From Apricaphanius iberus (lineage: Eukaryota > Chordata > Actinopteri > Cyprinodontiformes > Aphaniidae), in contig JAPXFQ010001507.1 in NCBI GenBank assembly GCA_028564705.1, positions 124,001-188,000 of the forward strand: a stretch of 64,000 nt of DNA. Direction: 5' to 3'. Positions 24,406 through 35,840 of this stretch are shown one piece after another; within the stretch, counting starts at the first letter, position 1, and every line of letters starts with the position of its first letter. The notes below the pieces were generated by a model. The model made no database searches, was not told where the DNA came from, and saw nothing but the letters and a program-made list of their open reading frames with translations. The translations under genes and the position numbers were made by a program.

Positions 24406-25152
24406 AAATGAAGGAAAAGCTAGAGAGATGGAAGTGTTCACTGGAAAAGAGATAAATGAAGGTTAGTTGGTGCAAGACAAAATACATTGTGTAAATGAGA
24501 GAGACAACTGGAATGGTGAAGTTACAGGGTGTAGAAGTGAAAAAAGTAGAAGACTATAAGTACTTAGGGTCAACTATACAAAGCAATGGAGAGCGTGGAA
24601 AAAGATGAAGAAGCGTGTGCAAGCTGGTTGGAATGGGTGGAGAAGTGTTGGGTGTGATGTGTGATGAAAGGGTTTCAGCAAGAATGAAGGGAAAGGTTTA
24701 CAAGACAGTAGTGTGACCAGTGATGTTGTACGGTCTAGATAGAGGACCATTGAGGAAAATACAGAAAGCAGAACAAGAGGTTGCAGAACTCAAGATGTTG
24801 AGATTCTCTTTGGGAGTGACAAAAATGGATAGGATCAGGAATGAGTATATTAGAGGGACAGCTCATGTTAGACGTTTTGGGGATAATGTCAGGGAGGCCA
24901 GACTGAGATGGTTTAGAGATGCTCAGAGAAGGGATGACAATTATATTGGTAGATGGATGCTGAAGCTGGAGCCACCAAACAGGAGGCAGAGAGGAAGACC
25001 AAAAAAGAGATTATGGATGTGGTGAAGGATGACATTAAGTTAGTTGTGAGGGCAGTGGATGCAGAGGATAGGACTAAATGATCTATAGAATAAGAAGACA
25101 GATGATTTGCTGTGGTGACCTCTGAAGGGAAAAGCCACTAGAGAAAGAGGAT
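24406..25152 (+). pseudogene. RTE-like LINE, C-terminal ORF2 and 3' end
   Basis: Across several frames the segment encodes a LERWKCSLEKR block, TGMVKLQGVEVKKVEDYKYL with GSTIQSNGE, KKRVQAGWNGW, then from 24720 MMLYGLD, EVAELKMLRFSLGVTKMDRI and NEYIRGTAHVRRFGDNVREA, RLRWFRDAQRRD, IGRWMLKLE and RRQRGRPKK. This is the post-RT region of a widespread vertebrate RTE-like LINE, normally near-continuous with a 'VKEDM' C-terminus. At least two stops and frameshifts break it. The RT core is absent (5' truncation). The clade assignment is from memory and could be wrong. Confidence 0.7.
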
Positions 25153-25669
25153 CTGGTTGCTAATCTTATTAAATGAAGATATTTAGCTGAATTCTGATTT
25201 GTACAAAGTACAAAAAAGTTAATTCTTCATGATAATTTTAATTGTAAAATAGGGCAAGGCAATATAACCTAAAACTAATACCTGAATGTAGTGTAGTTAG
25301 CATTTATCACAGCTTATATGTGGTCAGGTCACAATGTTAGCAATTCAAACATCAGTGAAATACATGTTATACATAAACCTCATATTGTTTTAAACACTAT
25401 TTTTATTTAATTCTCAAAATCTCAATTCAAGCTCTCCATAAAGTTTTTCTCTCTTTAATCCCCATGTGATTTATTGTAGCAACATGAAATGAGCCTGCAT
25501 GAGTAATTTTTTAGTCAACTAAGAGCTTTGATTCCAATTATCACATCGAAAATATATTTTTTAGATTTTTACAATTTATGCTATTTGAAGACTCACATAA
25601 AGACTTGACTTTAGTTTTCTTCTGAAATATTGCTGTTGCTTGCAAATAGAATATCACTGGCTCATTCTT

Positions 25670-25700
25670 TATATATATATATATATATATTTTTTTTTTC
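25670..25700. repeat. (TA)n tract followed by poly(T)
   Basis: About ten TA units run directly into a T run. Confidence 0.9.
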
Positions 25701-26417
25701 AGGGTCAGATTTTCACTGATGTAAAGAAAGATGGTGAGTTTCATATGCCATATCTGCCAAAATATTATAAAAATAGTCAAGTTAATTGAAGAACATCAGT
25801 TACCGTGCTTAAATAAAATATGTCAAAGTGTGAGATATATTAGTCAGCAAATTGGTCTTTAAGTTAATTGTGTAAAACAAGGAAAAATGGGCAAGGGCCA
25901 GACAGTATCATAAAAAATGTGTCTTTGTTGCACTGTTTACAATATTTTACTTAACCTGCATTTAACTTCCAAATAAGCCTCTTGGTATTTAAAAAGCTTG
26001 CCAAAATATCTTGGCTTAGACATCAATATGTAGATCAGCTTAATTAGAAGCAGTTACACAAAATAGACTATAAGTATATACCGATAAATAAATACAATAT
26101 TGTTTACACACTAGGGAGCTGAATCTTGGTGGTGACTTAAATGAAGCCAATTTCTGTGATCTAGAAAGGTAAAAAATCCAGATTAAAATGCTAATTTAAG
26201 GACAGGTCAGATCACAAACTCCAACATGGGTTTAATCATCTGTTAAAAAGACTTTGAATAAAGTACTTTATTATTCAAAAGTCTAAGCATAAAATATCAG
26301 ATATTTACTGATAAGAGGGGCCTGTTTTTAGCCCCAACCAGGCAACACATAGGAGTACAGCTTTAAAGAATTTGAATATTGTGAAAAAAATTCTATAGCT
26401 TTTGTCATTCTTTTCCA
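25701..26417. other. unassigned AT-rich DNA
   Basis: No gene or repeat recognised. Confidence 0.4.
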
Positions 26418-26655
26418 TCTGTGGTGGCTGCTCAGTGGTAGAACTGTCGGCCTGCAACCTGTAAAATGTGGGTTTGATTCATGCTTTGGTCTGCAACATG
26501 CTGTTGTGTCCTTGGGCAAGACACTTCAACTACATGCTTCTGTCAGCCTGCCCCAGGGCAGCTATCTCTAAAATTGTAGTTTGGTTCCACCAGTATGAGT
26601 GAAAACAACTTTAAAGTGCTTTGAGGATCCTAAAGCACTATATAAATGGAATCCA
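26418..26655 (+). mobile_element. tRNA-derived SINE
   Basis: It has a 'GGTGGCTGCTCAGTGGTAGA' A-box region, a 'GGGTTTGATTCATGC' B box, 'GTCCTTGGGCAAGACAC' and a 3' tail with 'TTAAAGTGCTTTGAGGATCC', ending at TATAAATGGAATCCATT and ATT repeats. Confidence 0.8.
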
Positions 26656-26763
26656 TTATTATTATCTTACTTTGATAGCAGCCTTCAGATTGCTTTGTTG
26701 GTTCAGGCGTCCCTCACTATCCTCTTAACAATATTCTATAGATCAATAGGATTCAGGCCAGTT

Positions 26764-28018
26764 ATGCCCCTTTTCCACTAGGGCCAGTACGGAAAGGAAC
26801 GGATCGCTTTGGAACATTTCTGGCTTCTTTCCATTACCTGTGTCCTTTCCAAGCCGACCCGTTTTTTTTGGACTAGCTCTGCCTTGGTGCGAAGCATGCC
26901 AAAGCGACCCAACACGCCCACCTCTGGACTGATTGGTCCAGTAATATATCCTTCTCACTCCTACCTAGCAGCGGCAGCTGCTGATTGGCCTGGAGTACCT
27001 TGTTTGAAGCGATGTCTTGATGTAATAACAGTTAAATCAACAAGATCAGAACTGATCAATAACTGGAGATATTCCAACTATCAGAAAAGGTTTTATTTTT
27101 CTTTACTTTAAGTAGCTCATTAAAAAAAACAAAAAAACTGTACTTTATAAACTGTTATATCATTTAGGGAAGGTTGTAGTTTTTAATAAAGCTGAAGCTG
27201 AAAGGTGATGGGGAGAATCTACAATGATTCCTTGTTGCACCTCAAATGTAGATAAAAGGCTTGATTTGGGCTGCAGATTCAGCATCAGAAAACTATGAGT
27301 GAAGGCAAATTTCTATCAGGTTGCCAAGAGGAATGGAGCTGCGATCGGAGTTCTTATCGTCTTCCTTGGAGCAGCCAAGTTGGTGTGAAAGAACTGAGAA
27401 ACCACGGTCAGCCTGCAGTGAGGGGAGGAAGAAGGCTGGTAGCAAACTGTAGCAGCAGAGAAGGAGGAGGTCTCCGCGCTGATCAGAGCGCTGGAGCAAG
27501 ACCAGCGCTGTTAACTGCTTCCCACACGTGGGTTGGAGCAGGCTTCAGTTGGGTAGCAGTAGCAGGCGGTGGAGGTGTGTGATAGAACGGTAAGACGGCA
27601 GCAAGCCTGCGGTGTTGGGGAGGGAGAAGCCGGTATAGCAGCAGACAGGCAGGATGTCTCTGCGGTGATCAGAGAGCTGGATCATTGCAAGGTGGTAGAA
27701 TCGGAGTCTCCACAGACTGGATGATCGCTGGTTAGATCAGTACTGGCATGAAGAACGCAGAACAGAAACTGGAGGCATGAACAGATCTATGTCTGAAAGA
27801 TGTGAGGTGAGTCAAACGTCTTTTAACTTTAGAGAGGATCTGTGTTGTCATGATTACTTTGTGACATCTTTTTGCTGGAGTTTTTTTAAGCTAAGCCTGC
27901 CCATGTCCTCACCCACTGTCGTTCTTCTGTGATGGTAATGGAAACACAACCTACCCATTCTAGACCGTACCATTCCGTACGGTTTGGGTCTAAAGCAACC
28001 CTAGTGGAAAAGGGGCAT
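26764..28018 (+). mobile_element. 1.25-kb TIR element, copy A
   Basis: The left end ATGCCCCTTTTCCACTAGGG is matched by its exact inverse at the right end (27999-28018). The interior has a purine-rich, CTG-containing middle with an internal imperfect duplication near 27410-27670, and no protein domain. A partial copy in inverse orientation lies at 44101-44820. I could not settle the target duplication (TT on both sides is possible), so the superfamily is open. It resembles teleost hAT-like non-autonomous elements. Confidence 0.75.
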
Positions 28019-28254
28019 TTGTTGGCGAATGAAGTCATAACATTTCATTTTTTATTCTTCTTTTTAAATCGTCGCATTTTTTTGCAAATACATAATTATT
28101 GGTCTTCGTTTAGCAGTTGCTTATACCAAATTAAATTTTTAGTTTAGCTTTTCACTGTTTATTTATTAATCTGCTTTGTATTTTTATCTTGATTCTATCT
28201 TATCGTTTTACACTTATATATTTTATACACTTTATATCTTAACCTATTTTTAAT

Positions 28255-28673
28255 CTTCCTCCCAGTGTTTCCTCTCTGAGGGCCCCCTGCATCGGGAGCG
28301 TTGGTTGGCTGTGGCTGCCTGGATGCCCCCCAGGGCTGGGGTGGAGGTGGGGGTACTACCCCTCCCTCTTCTGGGCGCCCTGGGTCAGAGCCTTGGCTGC
28401 TGCTGCTGATCTGCTGCTGCTGATGTAGATGGCTCCCATGATGGCGTTTCCTGGCTCATCTGTGCTCAGCCTGCTGTTTTTGTACCTTTTAAGTGTGTGT
28501 GTGTGTGTGTATGTCTGATGGGTTGGTGGGGGTGGGGGTGGGGGGGGGGGGGTGTAGTTGTGATGATGATTTTATTTTTGGTTTTTGAAGGGGGGGGTTG
28601 TGGGGTGATTTTAAATCTGTCAAGCACTCTGGAAACATGTGTTTGAAAAGAGTAAAGTTTGATCTGATTCAAT
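28255..28673 (+). mobile_element. LINE-type 3' UTR with GT and G tracts
   Basis: A GC-rich block ('GGGCCCCCTGCATCGGG', CTG repeats) leads to (GT)n at 28493-28510, a G tract near 28540-28552, and a tail with 'TTTGAAAAGAGTAAAG' and 'TTTGATCTGATTC'. The tail resembles AATAAAG-TTTGATTTGATT ends of teleost LINEs. Family unnamed. Confidence 0.5.
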
Positions 28674-29119
28674 AGGCCTGTAGAAGTTGCACTGATGGAA
28701 AAGCAGCAGTCTGTAAGTGATTAATTTAAGGGGGAAAAAAACAGTGCAATTGTCTTCCAGAATGTAGTGCACTGCACAGGTCTTCTTATAAGCATTATTT
28801 GTGATAGAGATTCTCCTCTACATTTTGTCACATAATTTTGGTCAACTTTATTACATTTACTGCTTAATACTGTAGTGGGAAAAAATATATTCAGAATAAT
28901 CTGTTCTGTGTATTCTACAGTAACTCATACTCACAGTGTGCTAATTCTTCATGACATAGTTATTAGTCCGATTGTGTGACACTATATGACTTAGGTCAGG
29001 TCAAATGAACTGATATTAAAATCCCTGCACCCTGTAGTACCATGGAAACAATTCTCTGTACACTGGACGACCTGACATATGGCAAGATTGTGCTTCTGTA
29101 TCACCCGAAGACGCCTGAG

Positions 29120-29802
29120 TGTCATGGTTCGGCCCAAACTCCTGACCCACATGCAGAACCACACTGAGACTGTTTGACAATTCAAAGGGGTTTATTTAAA
29201 TAAGAAAGTAAATAGTTCAGCTAGAGAACGTCGGGAACTGGTAGGCATCTGGAAACAGAGAGATTGGATTAGGAAGGAATGATGGCTAATGGAAATTAAT
29301 TGGATTCCTGAATGTGTCAGTACTCACTGATCCGGGGTGATCTCTGATCCTGGGAGGAGTAAGTGAGGTTTGCTGAGCGGAGACTGGGGCTTCTGGGGAG
29401 TATGGGAGGAGACGGTGTGGCTGAGAGCGAGCAGGCAGGTAGAATGCTGCACAAGAAACTGACTGTGATGGAGGTGAGTAATCCACTTGGAAAACAGCTG
29501 TCAAACTTGGAGGCTTTACCGGAGACTGGTTGCGTCAAAAAACTCCATTCAACAAACCTGAAGACAACAAGAGGACTGAGAATCACAGGAGACCACGAGA
29601 AACTTGGATCTAGTAATACCTGGGAAACAGAGGCTTGGATGTACCGGTATGGTAACCATCAGGCGCTGAAGAGTTGTCAGCCAGCTCCTTATAAAGCACC
29701 AAACAGCTGATTGAGAACAGGTGGAAGCAATCAGCCTGTGCAGCAACTCAGTCACAGATCCTCTCTGAAAGAGAGGACTCGCTCCGGATACAAAACCTCA
29801 CA
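29120..29802 (-). mobile_element. solo LTR 1
   Basis: The 683-bp unit starts TGTCATGG and ends CCTCACA on the plus strand, with CTGAG at both flanks (29115-29119 and 29803-29807). TG...CA ends plus a perfect 5-bp duplication indicate an LTR retrotransposon insertion. Read on the minus strand it has a TATA-like 'GCTTTATAAGGAGC' near 29690 and AATAAA near 29198, in the order expected for U3 and R, so the element was probably minus-sense. A shorter copy is at 59944-60503. No internal coding sequence lies next to it, so it is solo. Gypsy versus retroviral origin cannot be told from the LTR alone. Confidence 0.8.
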
Positions 29803-29807
29803 CTGAG

Positions 29808-30640
29808 AGTCTACCGAGTTAACTCTGAAGAAGTGTTTACTGATATGGTATTGATAATAGTAAGGTTGACTAAATATATAAAAGGCTATGTTAGGTATTT
29901 TGAGACAGGTCAGTATTTTACATGTTCAAATGTAATTTTCTGCCCCTCCTTGCTTGATCAACCAAGTCTGTGATTAAACCTCCATAAATATGAAGGAATC
30001 TTCTCTCATCATTTATTTAAGAGTCTCTCCGGTTACAATACTTTAAACGTATCTGTTGAGTTGAAGTTAGTATGAAAAAGGTAAAATTAGACATGTGTCC
30101 AGTGCAGAAATGGAGGATTACCAACTGTGCTAACACTGTTCATTTAGGTTGCAGTGCAATATTGGGTTTGACAGCATGGAGCTTCACAATGCTGGAACAA
30201 CACACTTTGAATGTCTTTTTTTTTTTTTTTTTACGTGTCCTGTATGGCAGTTTGCTACTCAGAATTGGTGTCTGAGTACTAAGTACAGGCCCAACAGATT
30301 TACTTTCTCAAGCAGAGTATTACAGCTTTTCCATAGTATTCCACTTGATATGTATGTATGAGAAAACTTTTTTAATGATTACTGTGGGTTTAATTTCTTG
30401 AAATTATGGACAAGAAAATGAGAAAACAAAAAAGAAGAAAGAATGGAGATGAAGTACAGAAGAAGGACGGGTAGGAGTGTAAACTGATAATACAAGATAG
30501 GGAGGTACACAAAGAACACAAGAAAATATCCCAGTCCTCCACTTCTGTTGGACGGCAGAGAAGTGGGAAATACAAAACAAAACAGAAAGAAACAACCAAC
30601 AGAACAGAATAAGATTAACAAAACAGATCCAGTAATATGA
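29808..30640. other. unassigned DNA
   Basis: A T run lies at about 30216-30232. The purine-rich stretch 30400-30600 may be the beginning of the GC-rich repeat that follows. No gene was seen. Confidence 0.4.
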
Positions 30641-30659
30641 ACTAAGAATTACACATTCA

Positions 30660-31670
30660 CAACACGTGAAAATAGATTAACAAATACAACACCAATGACG
30701 CTGGTAAGCTCCTGGTACCAACTATCTGTTGACGATAACCTCAGCCCAAGAAAATGTCCCCACACCTAGGTGTGTGTGTGCATGCAGGTGTGAATAAGGT
30801 TTCCCCATGCAAGTGATTGATAGCTGGTGTATAGAGCCGTTGATCCGTCATACAGGAGTCGATGCAGACATGAAGGAGGTTGGAGATGTATACATCCAGA
30901 GCTGCCCAGAGTCCAGGAACCACGGCGGACCATCGCAGAGCCAACTGCCCCCAAAGAGAGGAACAGATGAAGCCCCAGGGGAACACCAGGGCCCAGTAGA
31001 TTGCAGGGACGAGCCCACAGGCCCCGCCAGTAACCAGCTACACCAGGGCGGGCCCGTACTAGGCCATGGGGACCAGGGGCTCCCCGCCCCCCAGCGGTGC
31101 CCCAACCAGGAATCGGCTGACAAGGGCCCCCTGCCATTGGCACATGGCAGGGGGGACCCGCAGCCGGACCGAGAGGCCCTCCCCAGGTCACGCCCAGCCA
31201 GCACCTGGACACCCAGATCTACCAGCTCCTGGGTCCACACCTCACCCCACGCAGAGCGCCAAGACCAGGGACCCGACCAATGCCAGACGGCCCACCCCAA
31301 TGAACCGATCAGGCAGCAGACCCCCAGAGCCATCAGCAGGTCCCCCCACCGATTGACAGAGCGGCAAACAACTGCTTTCATAACTGGCATCCCCATAAGA
31401 GGTGCCCCAACCAACCCAAGGAGGACATCGGCCCGAAACATCGACCGCCCGACACACCGGCCCACCCAGGACCAGCCAGGCATGCGCCAGGGCCGAGCCG
31501 GACCGCGTCCGGACCCCAGCCCCAGACATCAAGAGCCACCAATGCACCAGCGCACCTACGCAGAAAAACATGGCGGACTTGCAACACCTCCTACTGGTGG
31601 AGGTTCGTAAATAAAGACATCTTTATGATTCGCCCCATAGGGATCACTGTGATCAAAATATTGTTCACAA
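30660..31670 (+). mobile_element. GC-rich dispersed repeat island
   Basis: About 1 kb of strongly GC-rich sequence stands in AT-rich surroundings. It includes a 'CCTAGGTGTGTGTGTGC' start and CCCC/GGGG-rich runs, and it ends with 'GGAGGTTCGTAAATAAAG'. I recall similar blocks scattered in many teleost genomes, probably as untranslated parts of a LINE-like element, but I cannot name the family. It contains a 267-codon plus-strand frame (30807-31610) and a 211-codon frame on the opposite strand. Both are proline-, arginine- or glycine-rich and overlap, as expected where GC content removes stop codons, so I do not call them genes. Confidence 0.55.
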
Positions 31671-32288
31671 TTCTTAGAGTTATTTAAGATCCGGCGTATG
31701 GTTGACTCCCTGTCGGATCATTGTTATGTTGACGTTGTTCAGACTATGATCTGAGTCTCCTGTCATTAAAACCCCTTTTTGGAACCTTTAATTATCGTCT
31801 GCACTTGGGTCCATTCATCAGTCTTCAGTAAATCTTGATAAAAGCAGGATAATAGTTTAAAAGTGAGTACATGGCAAAGACTTTAGATATTTCAGATATG
31901 TAAAGCCTACTTTGTAAGTGTCCATAGCCTAAACCACCTTTTAGCATAGCTAAAAATTACATTGGCTTATGCTGAGCTACTGGCTACAAAATGTTTTCCA
32001 CTGACTTATCTAACTCTGGAGAATAAGGAAACAGACGCATTTTTACTTTGAGTTGAAATTTTCTTTTAAGATAGTCAGTAGTTGACATTAATGTTTTCAC
32101 AACATAACTTCTGCCTGATCCTATTTTAAAAGCTTGATAAACTTTATTGCATGTGTGACAAATTCTTCTTCCACTTCAAGGAGCAGAAAAGAAAGAATCA
32201 TGATAGTAAGCTTCTAAACAAAAGAAACGTAAAAAGATAATGTGTATTAAAGGCAGATGCTCTTTTATTTCAACAGAAGACTATGATT
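31671..32288. other. unassigned AT-rich DNA
   Basis: Nothing recognised before the CACTG-ended element. Confidence 0.4.
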
Positions 32289-33075
32289 CACTGTAAAATC
32301 CAATTAGTTATCATTACTTATAAAAAGCATGCAAACCGGTTGCACTTTAAAAAATAAGTAAAGAGAACTAGATATTTTAAGTAGTACTAACTAGCATTTC
32401 CTTCGTAAGGTACACTTATAAATTAGCTGAGTGGACTTGATAACTTACTTTAGATGTACTCTTGACTTAGTAAAGCCTACTCATAATTACTATTTAGGTC
32501 TACTTAACTATTGCATGTGCTATTTACTCTATGTTTAGTCTACATAACTCACTTATCTAAGTTGGACTAACTTAGCACAGCACTCTGACTTACTTGCTAA
32601 AACCATGCAAACCGATTGCACTCTAAAAAGTAAGTACATGTTACTTCAGCAATCTAAGTGGCTCATAAAGGAGTGAAAAACAGGTCTTAATATCCTCAAA
32701 TAATCAGACTTAACAATTCAACATAATAAATAAAGGGAACAGAACAGTTGAAAGCTCAATAAACTTTTATTTTGATTTTTCTTCCATTTACAAATCAACT
32801 TTACAGATGGCCTTTAATGACATCCTCAGACAGCTACCCTTGGTAACGAAACATGCTGACAAGTGCACTTCTGTATTCCTAAATTTAAATTATATTTAAA
32901 TATATAAATAAAACCAAAACCTTGTTCTTATTGCCTTCTCTCATCTCCCCTTTCTTTTCCTCACCTCTCCTTCGTAAAAGGTAATAAAACAAACACATTC
33001 TACGAGTGCAAACAATGGTCAGTCTTGAACTCAAAGACTTACAAATTGAGTCGTCTTAACATAGCAAATAAAAAG

Positions 33076-33320
33076 AAAACTAAATCCACTCATACATTTG
33101 TAATGTAACTCAACAGATTTTTAAGACTTTGCCCTCTCTTCAACAGTAAAAAAAAAAAAAAACATGCCATCAAGTGCAAAATGGGTTTATTTACTGACTG
33201 GCAATGGATCATGTGAGAATGAATGGGCATTGGAGGGTCTTAGAGTGAATAAAAACTACTGAATCCACTCATATTAGCATTCTAACTCAACAAGAGATTT
33301 TTTAGACTTTGTAATTTTGG
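33076..33320. repeat. duplicated 3' end of terminal exon
   Basis: The block around the stop codon (33255-33320, with 'AATCCACTCATATTAGCAT' and 'GATTTTTTAGACTTTG') has a diverged direct copy at 33082-33136 ('AATCCACTCATACATTTG', 'GATTTTTAAGACTTTG'), about 175 bp apart. Confidence 0.7.
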
Positions 33321-33608
33321 TGAGAGTTTGTTCTCTCCCAGGCCAAGCATCACTTTTTGAATGAAGCCAAAAGTGTTTTTCATGGCTTTTGGGTAGTCTA
33401 AATGTAAAGCATATGACAGTCCGAACACAAGGCAAATTGCCTCAGGTAGGTTAGGGAGATCATCCACTACAATACCTCCCTCAACAATGATGGCAGTAGA
33501 CACCGGGTGAAGGTGGAGCCGATTTGGAATCAGTTGCACATCTTCAGGGACAACAGTCAGCACCCCAACAGATACCTGTGCCCAGCAGGTCTCATCAGCG
33601 TCACAGTC
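33282..33608 (-). CDS. SAMD3-like terminal coding exon (intact)
   Basis: The exon follows an acceptor 'TTCATCACAG' and is open for 108 codons to a TAG. Blocks visible in order: DCDADETCWAQVSVGVLTVV, PEDVQLIPNRLHLHPVSTAI, VEGGIVVDDLPNLPEAICLV, FGLSYALHLDYPKAMKNTF and FIQKVMLGLGENKLSPKLQ. The FGLxYALHLDYP and LxPKLQxLKN motifs are the signature of the family's C-terminus. The lack of any stop or frameshift over 327 bp suggests a young or recently constrained sequence. On its own it is only part of a protein. Confidence 0.65.
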   Translation of the reverse strand, partial: DCDADETCWAQVSVGVLTVVPEDVQLIPNRLHLHPVSTAIIVEGGIVVDDLPNLPEAICLVFGLSYALHLDYPKAMKNTFGFIQKVMLGLGENKLSPKLQSLKNLLLS

Positions 33609-34319
33609 CTGTGATGAATAAAAAAAAAAAATGTCATTACAACATGGAAATTTGTTTATAAACTGCCATTTCATCTGTAATGCTGACACTGCCTTCCTGC
33701 CTTTAACAAGGAATACTCAGGCTATTTTGGAGTTAACCATTTTTCTATAATTTTCATTGAGAGACAACATGATCAATCTTTTTGGTGTCTGTACGTCCAG
33801 TAGCTAGCTTTAGGCCCTTAACATGCACCTTACATTAATGGCAGTGCAACAAAGATTGTAGCACACATGCTGACGTGATGGCTGTGAACACTGATGAGGA
33901 TGCAATCTTTTTTTGATGTGTGTATGATACAGCTATAGGCACTTTTTCTTCTTTCTATATTTTAGCATTTCTGATATGCTTACTTTTGTATGTTTTTTTG
34001 CGTTTGATAGATCACAGCAAGATACATTTACCTTGACCGATACCAATAATAACGGAACTGCAGTCAGTGGCAAACTTGGTAAAGGTGTACAAAATATCCA
34101 CTGCCATGATTTGCGTTGAGCTAAATTGCAATGCAAACAGCTGGAAGTCAGTCACTGGACTATATCAATTACAAAATATTTAAGATTTTTTTAGGCATTT
34201 CTGCTTTATTTGACAGTGACTGTGGAATAAGCTATCCCCATAAGTCAGAGAGGCCGACACTCTCTGCATTTAAGTCCAGACTTCAAATATGACAAAGATT
34301 TAAGTCAGGGCTGGTTCAG

Positions 34320-34500
34320 CTACCCCTCTCCTCTCTTTCTCTACTCCTCCATTTTCCTCTCTTCTCTCCTCCCCCTCTCCTTTTATCTCCACATCCTCTC
34401 CTCCTACTCTTCACACATCTCATTCTATCTTGTCCTCTCCCATCTCCACCTCTCACCATCTCCTAGTCTCCTCTGCCCCTTTCCTTCTCTTCTCCTCTCC
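34320..34500. repeat. pyrimidine-rich CT tract
   Basis: About 180 bp almost wholly C and T on the plus strand, within the intron before the terminal exon. Just upstream (34215-34320) is a short plus-strand piece resembling LINE coding sequence (LWN..LS pattern). Confidence 0.8.
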
Positions 34501-35785
34501 ACCCCATAACCATGTGTGCTCTTTTAGGATGCTTCAGGACTTACAAAGCAGGTCTTGTAGAAGCCACTGGGATCATCTCCAAGTAGAACAGGGAGGCCTC
34601 GGAGTACAATGGTGCGCAATGCAGTCACATCAGAATTCTAGAAGTGAATGATAAACAAATTAAGTTCAAGATAATGCTGCATTCAAAAAGTGTAGACGAA
34701 GCCTTTCATAGACTTACTTCTGCATCAAATTGTTGCACCAGCTCGGTCAGGATCTGCCCCGCATTTCCTTTCTTTGCCTTGAAGATCTCGACAAAGCGCG
34801 GTGCGTGCCGGTCAAGGGCCTCAAAAAAAAGTCCACCTGTATATACACACACACACACAAGGCTAAATACATCTCTGTTAGCTTTGAGCACTATTTGAAT
34901 GTTCTCCCTCCGGTCACGTGACAGCTCCTGCACTTGTGAATGTGCCTCAAAGCTAACATACAAACTGATTTGGTCAGTAAACATATAAAATGCCATCTTT
35001 TTCACATTAATTTGAATGACACTGGTTCCAAACATATGGGTCATGGTCACAAGAAGAGGAATTTTTTTTTTTTAGACTGAAATGTCCTCAAGAATAAGCA
35101 ACTGCCATCTCACCTCCAGTGCACTAGGCACCACTTGACAAAGCAGCTCTTCAGAAAAAGTCTTCTGAAAAAGACAAAGGATATTGTAGTTAAAAAAAAG
35201 CTCAACTGATATAGTTTTTCAGGTTAATGACAAATTTCTATGTATCTTAATGCGTTACACATGCAACATACGTGTGTTTAATAATAAAGTTCAATTTCAG
35301 TCCAATTCAACCTGGGGCTATAATTTCAGCAACAACAACAAAAAAAAGAGTACATTATCAAGATGTCTTAAGATTATGAACTGTCCTTTCACAAAACATT
35401 ACGGACGACAACTTTATTTTTTGAAATAAAAAACACTTTTATGCTAATTCGGGGTCCACAATATGACCGAAAAGTGATATTGCAGTAGTTTTATTTTTTA
35501 GTCTTTAACTGAATGACAATATAGGATATATCGTGTTTCATTGATGTAATTAAAAGTTTAGTTAAGCTAGCAAACTGCTAACATAAGTTCGGTAACGCTA
35601 ACAAGTCGTAGCAGTAATTCAAACGTATTAAAAGGCAAACAAAATGCTCGATAACTTACCTTCCTTCTTTAACCAGACGAAATAAAAGTCAGGTCTGGCT
35701 GTATGGAATTAAATTTCCGTCATTAAAAACCTGCCCTCAGCTCTCCGGCTCGTGTGGTGGGCTCGACTGGCGCACGTGTTGAATC

Positions 35786-35840
35786 TTTTTTTCTTCTTCT
35801 TCTTCTTCTTCTTGTTGTTGTTGTTCTTCTTCTTCTTCTA
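35786..35840. repeat. (TTC)n/(TTG)n microsatellite
   Basis: Repeats of CTT/TTC interrupted by four TTG units, inside the CACTG-ended element near the presumed gene start. Confidence 0.9.

Larger units (their letters stand above)
33282..35164 (-). pseudogene. SAMD3-like protein gene, C-terminal four exons
   Basis: Four exons with AG/GT borders are all joined in phase 0: 35164-35114 (17 codons, SEELLCQVVPSALE), 34836-34718 (FFEALDRHAPRFVEIFKAKK), 34637-34545 (LRGLPVLLGDDPSGFYKTCF) and 33608-33282. Together they give about 195 residues matching the conserved C-terminal part of teleost SAMD3-like (sterile alpha motif domain 3-like) proteins, a large family of unknown function. The only coding break I see is a run of 8 T at the start of the second exon (34823-34830), where 6 would keep the frame, so the exon is shifted by two. 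The SAM domain and long central exons are missing, and no start codon was found. An upstream exon end with a GTAAGT donor (35660/35659) looks untranslated. Confidence 0.65.

Noticed and set aside
25670..25700. Promoter TATA box
   Set aside because: Simple (TA)n repeat with no downstream gene.
30807..31610. 267-codon plus-strand reading frame
   Set aside because: Proline/arginine-rich low-information sequence in a GC-rich repeat, overlapped by a 211-codon frame on the other strand; no domain and no conserved start context.
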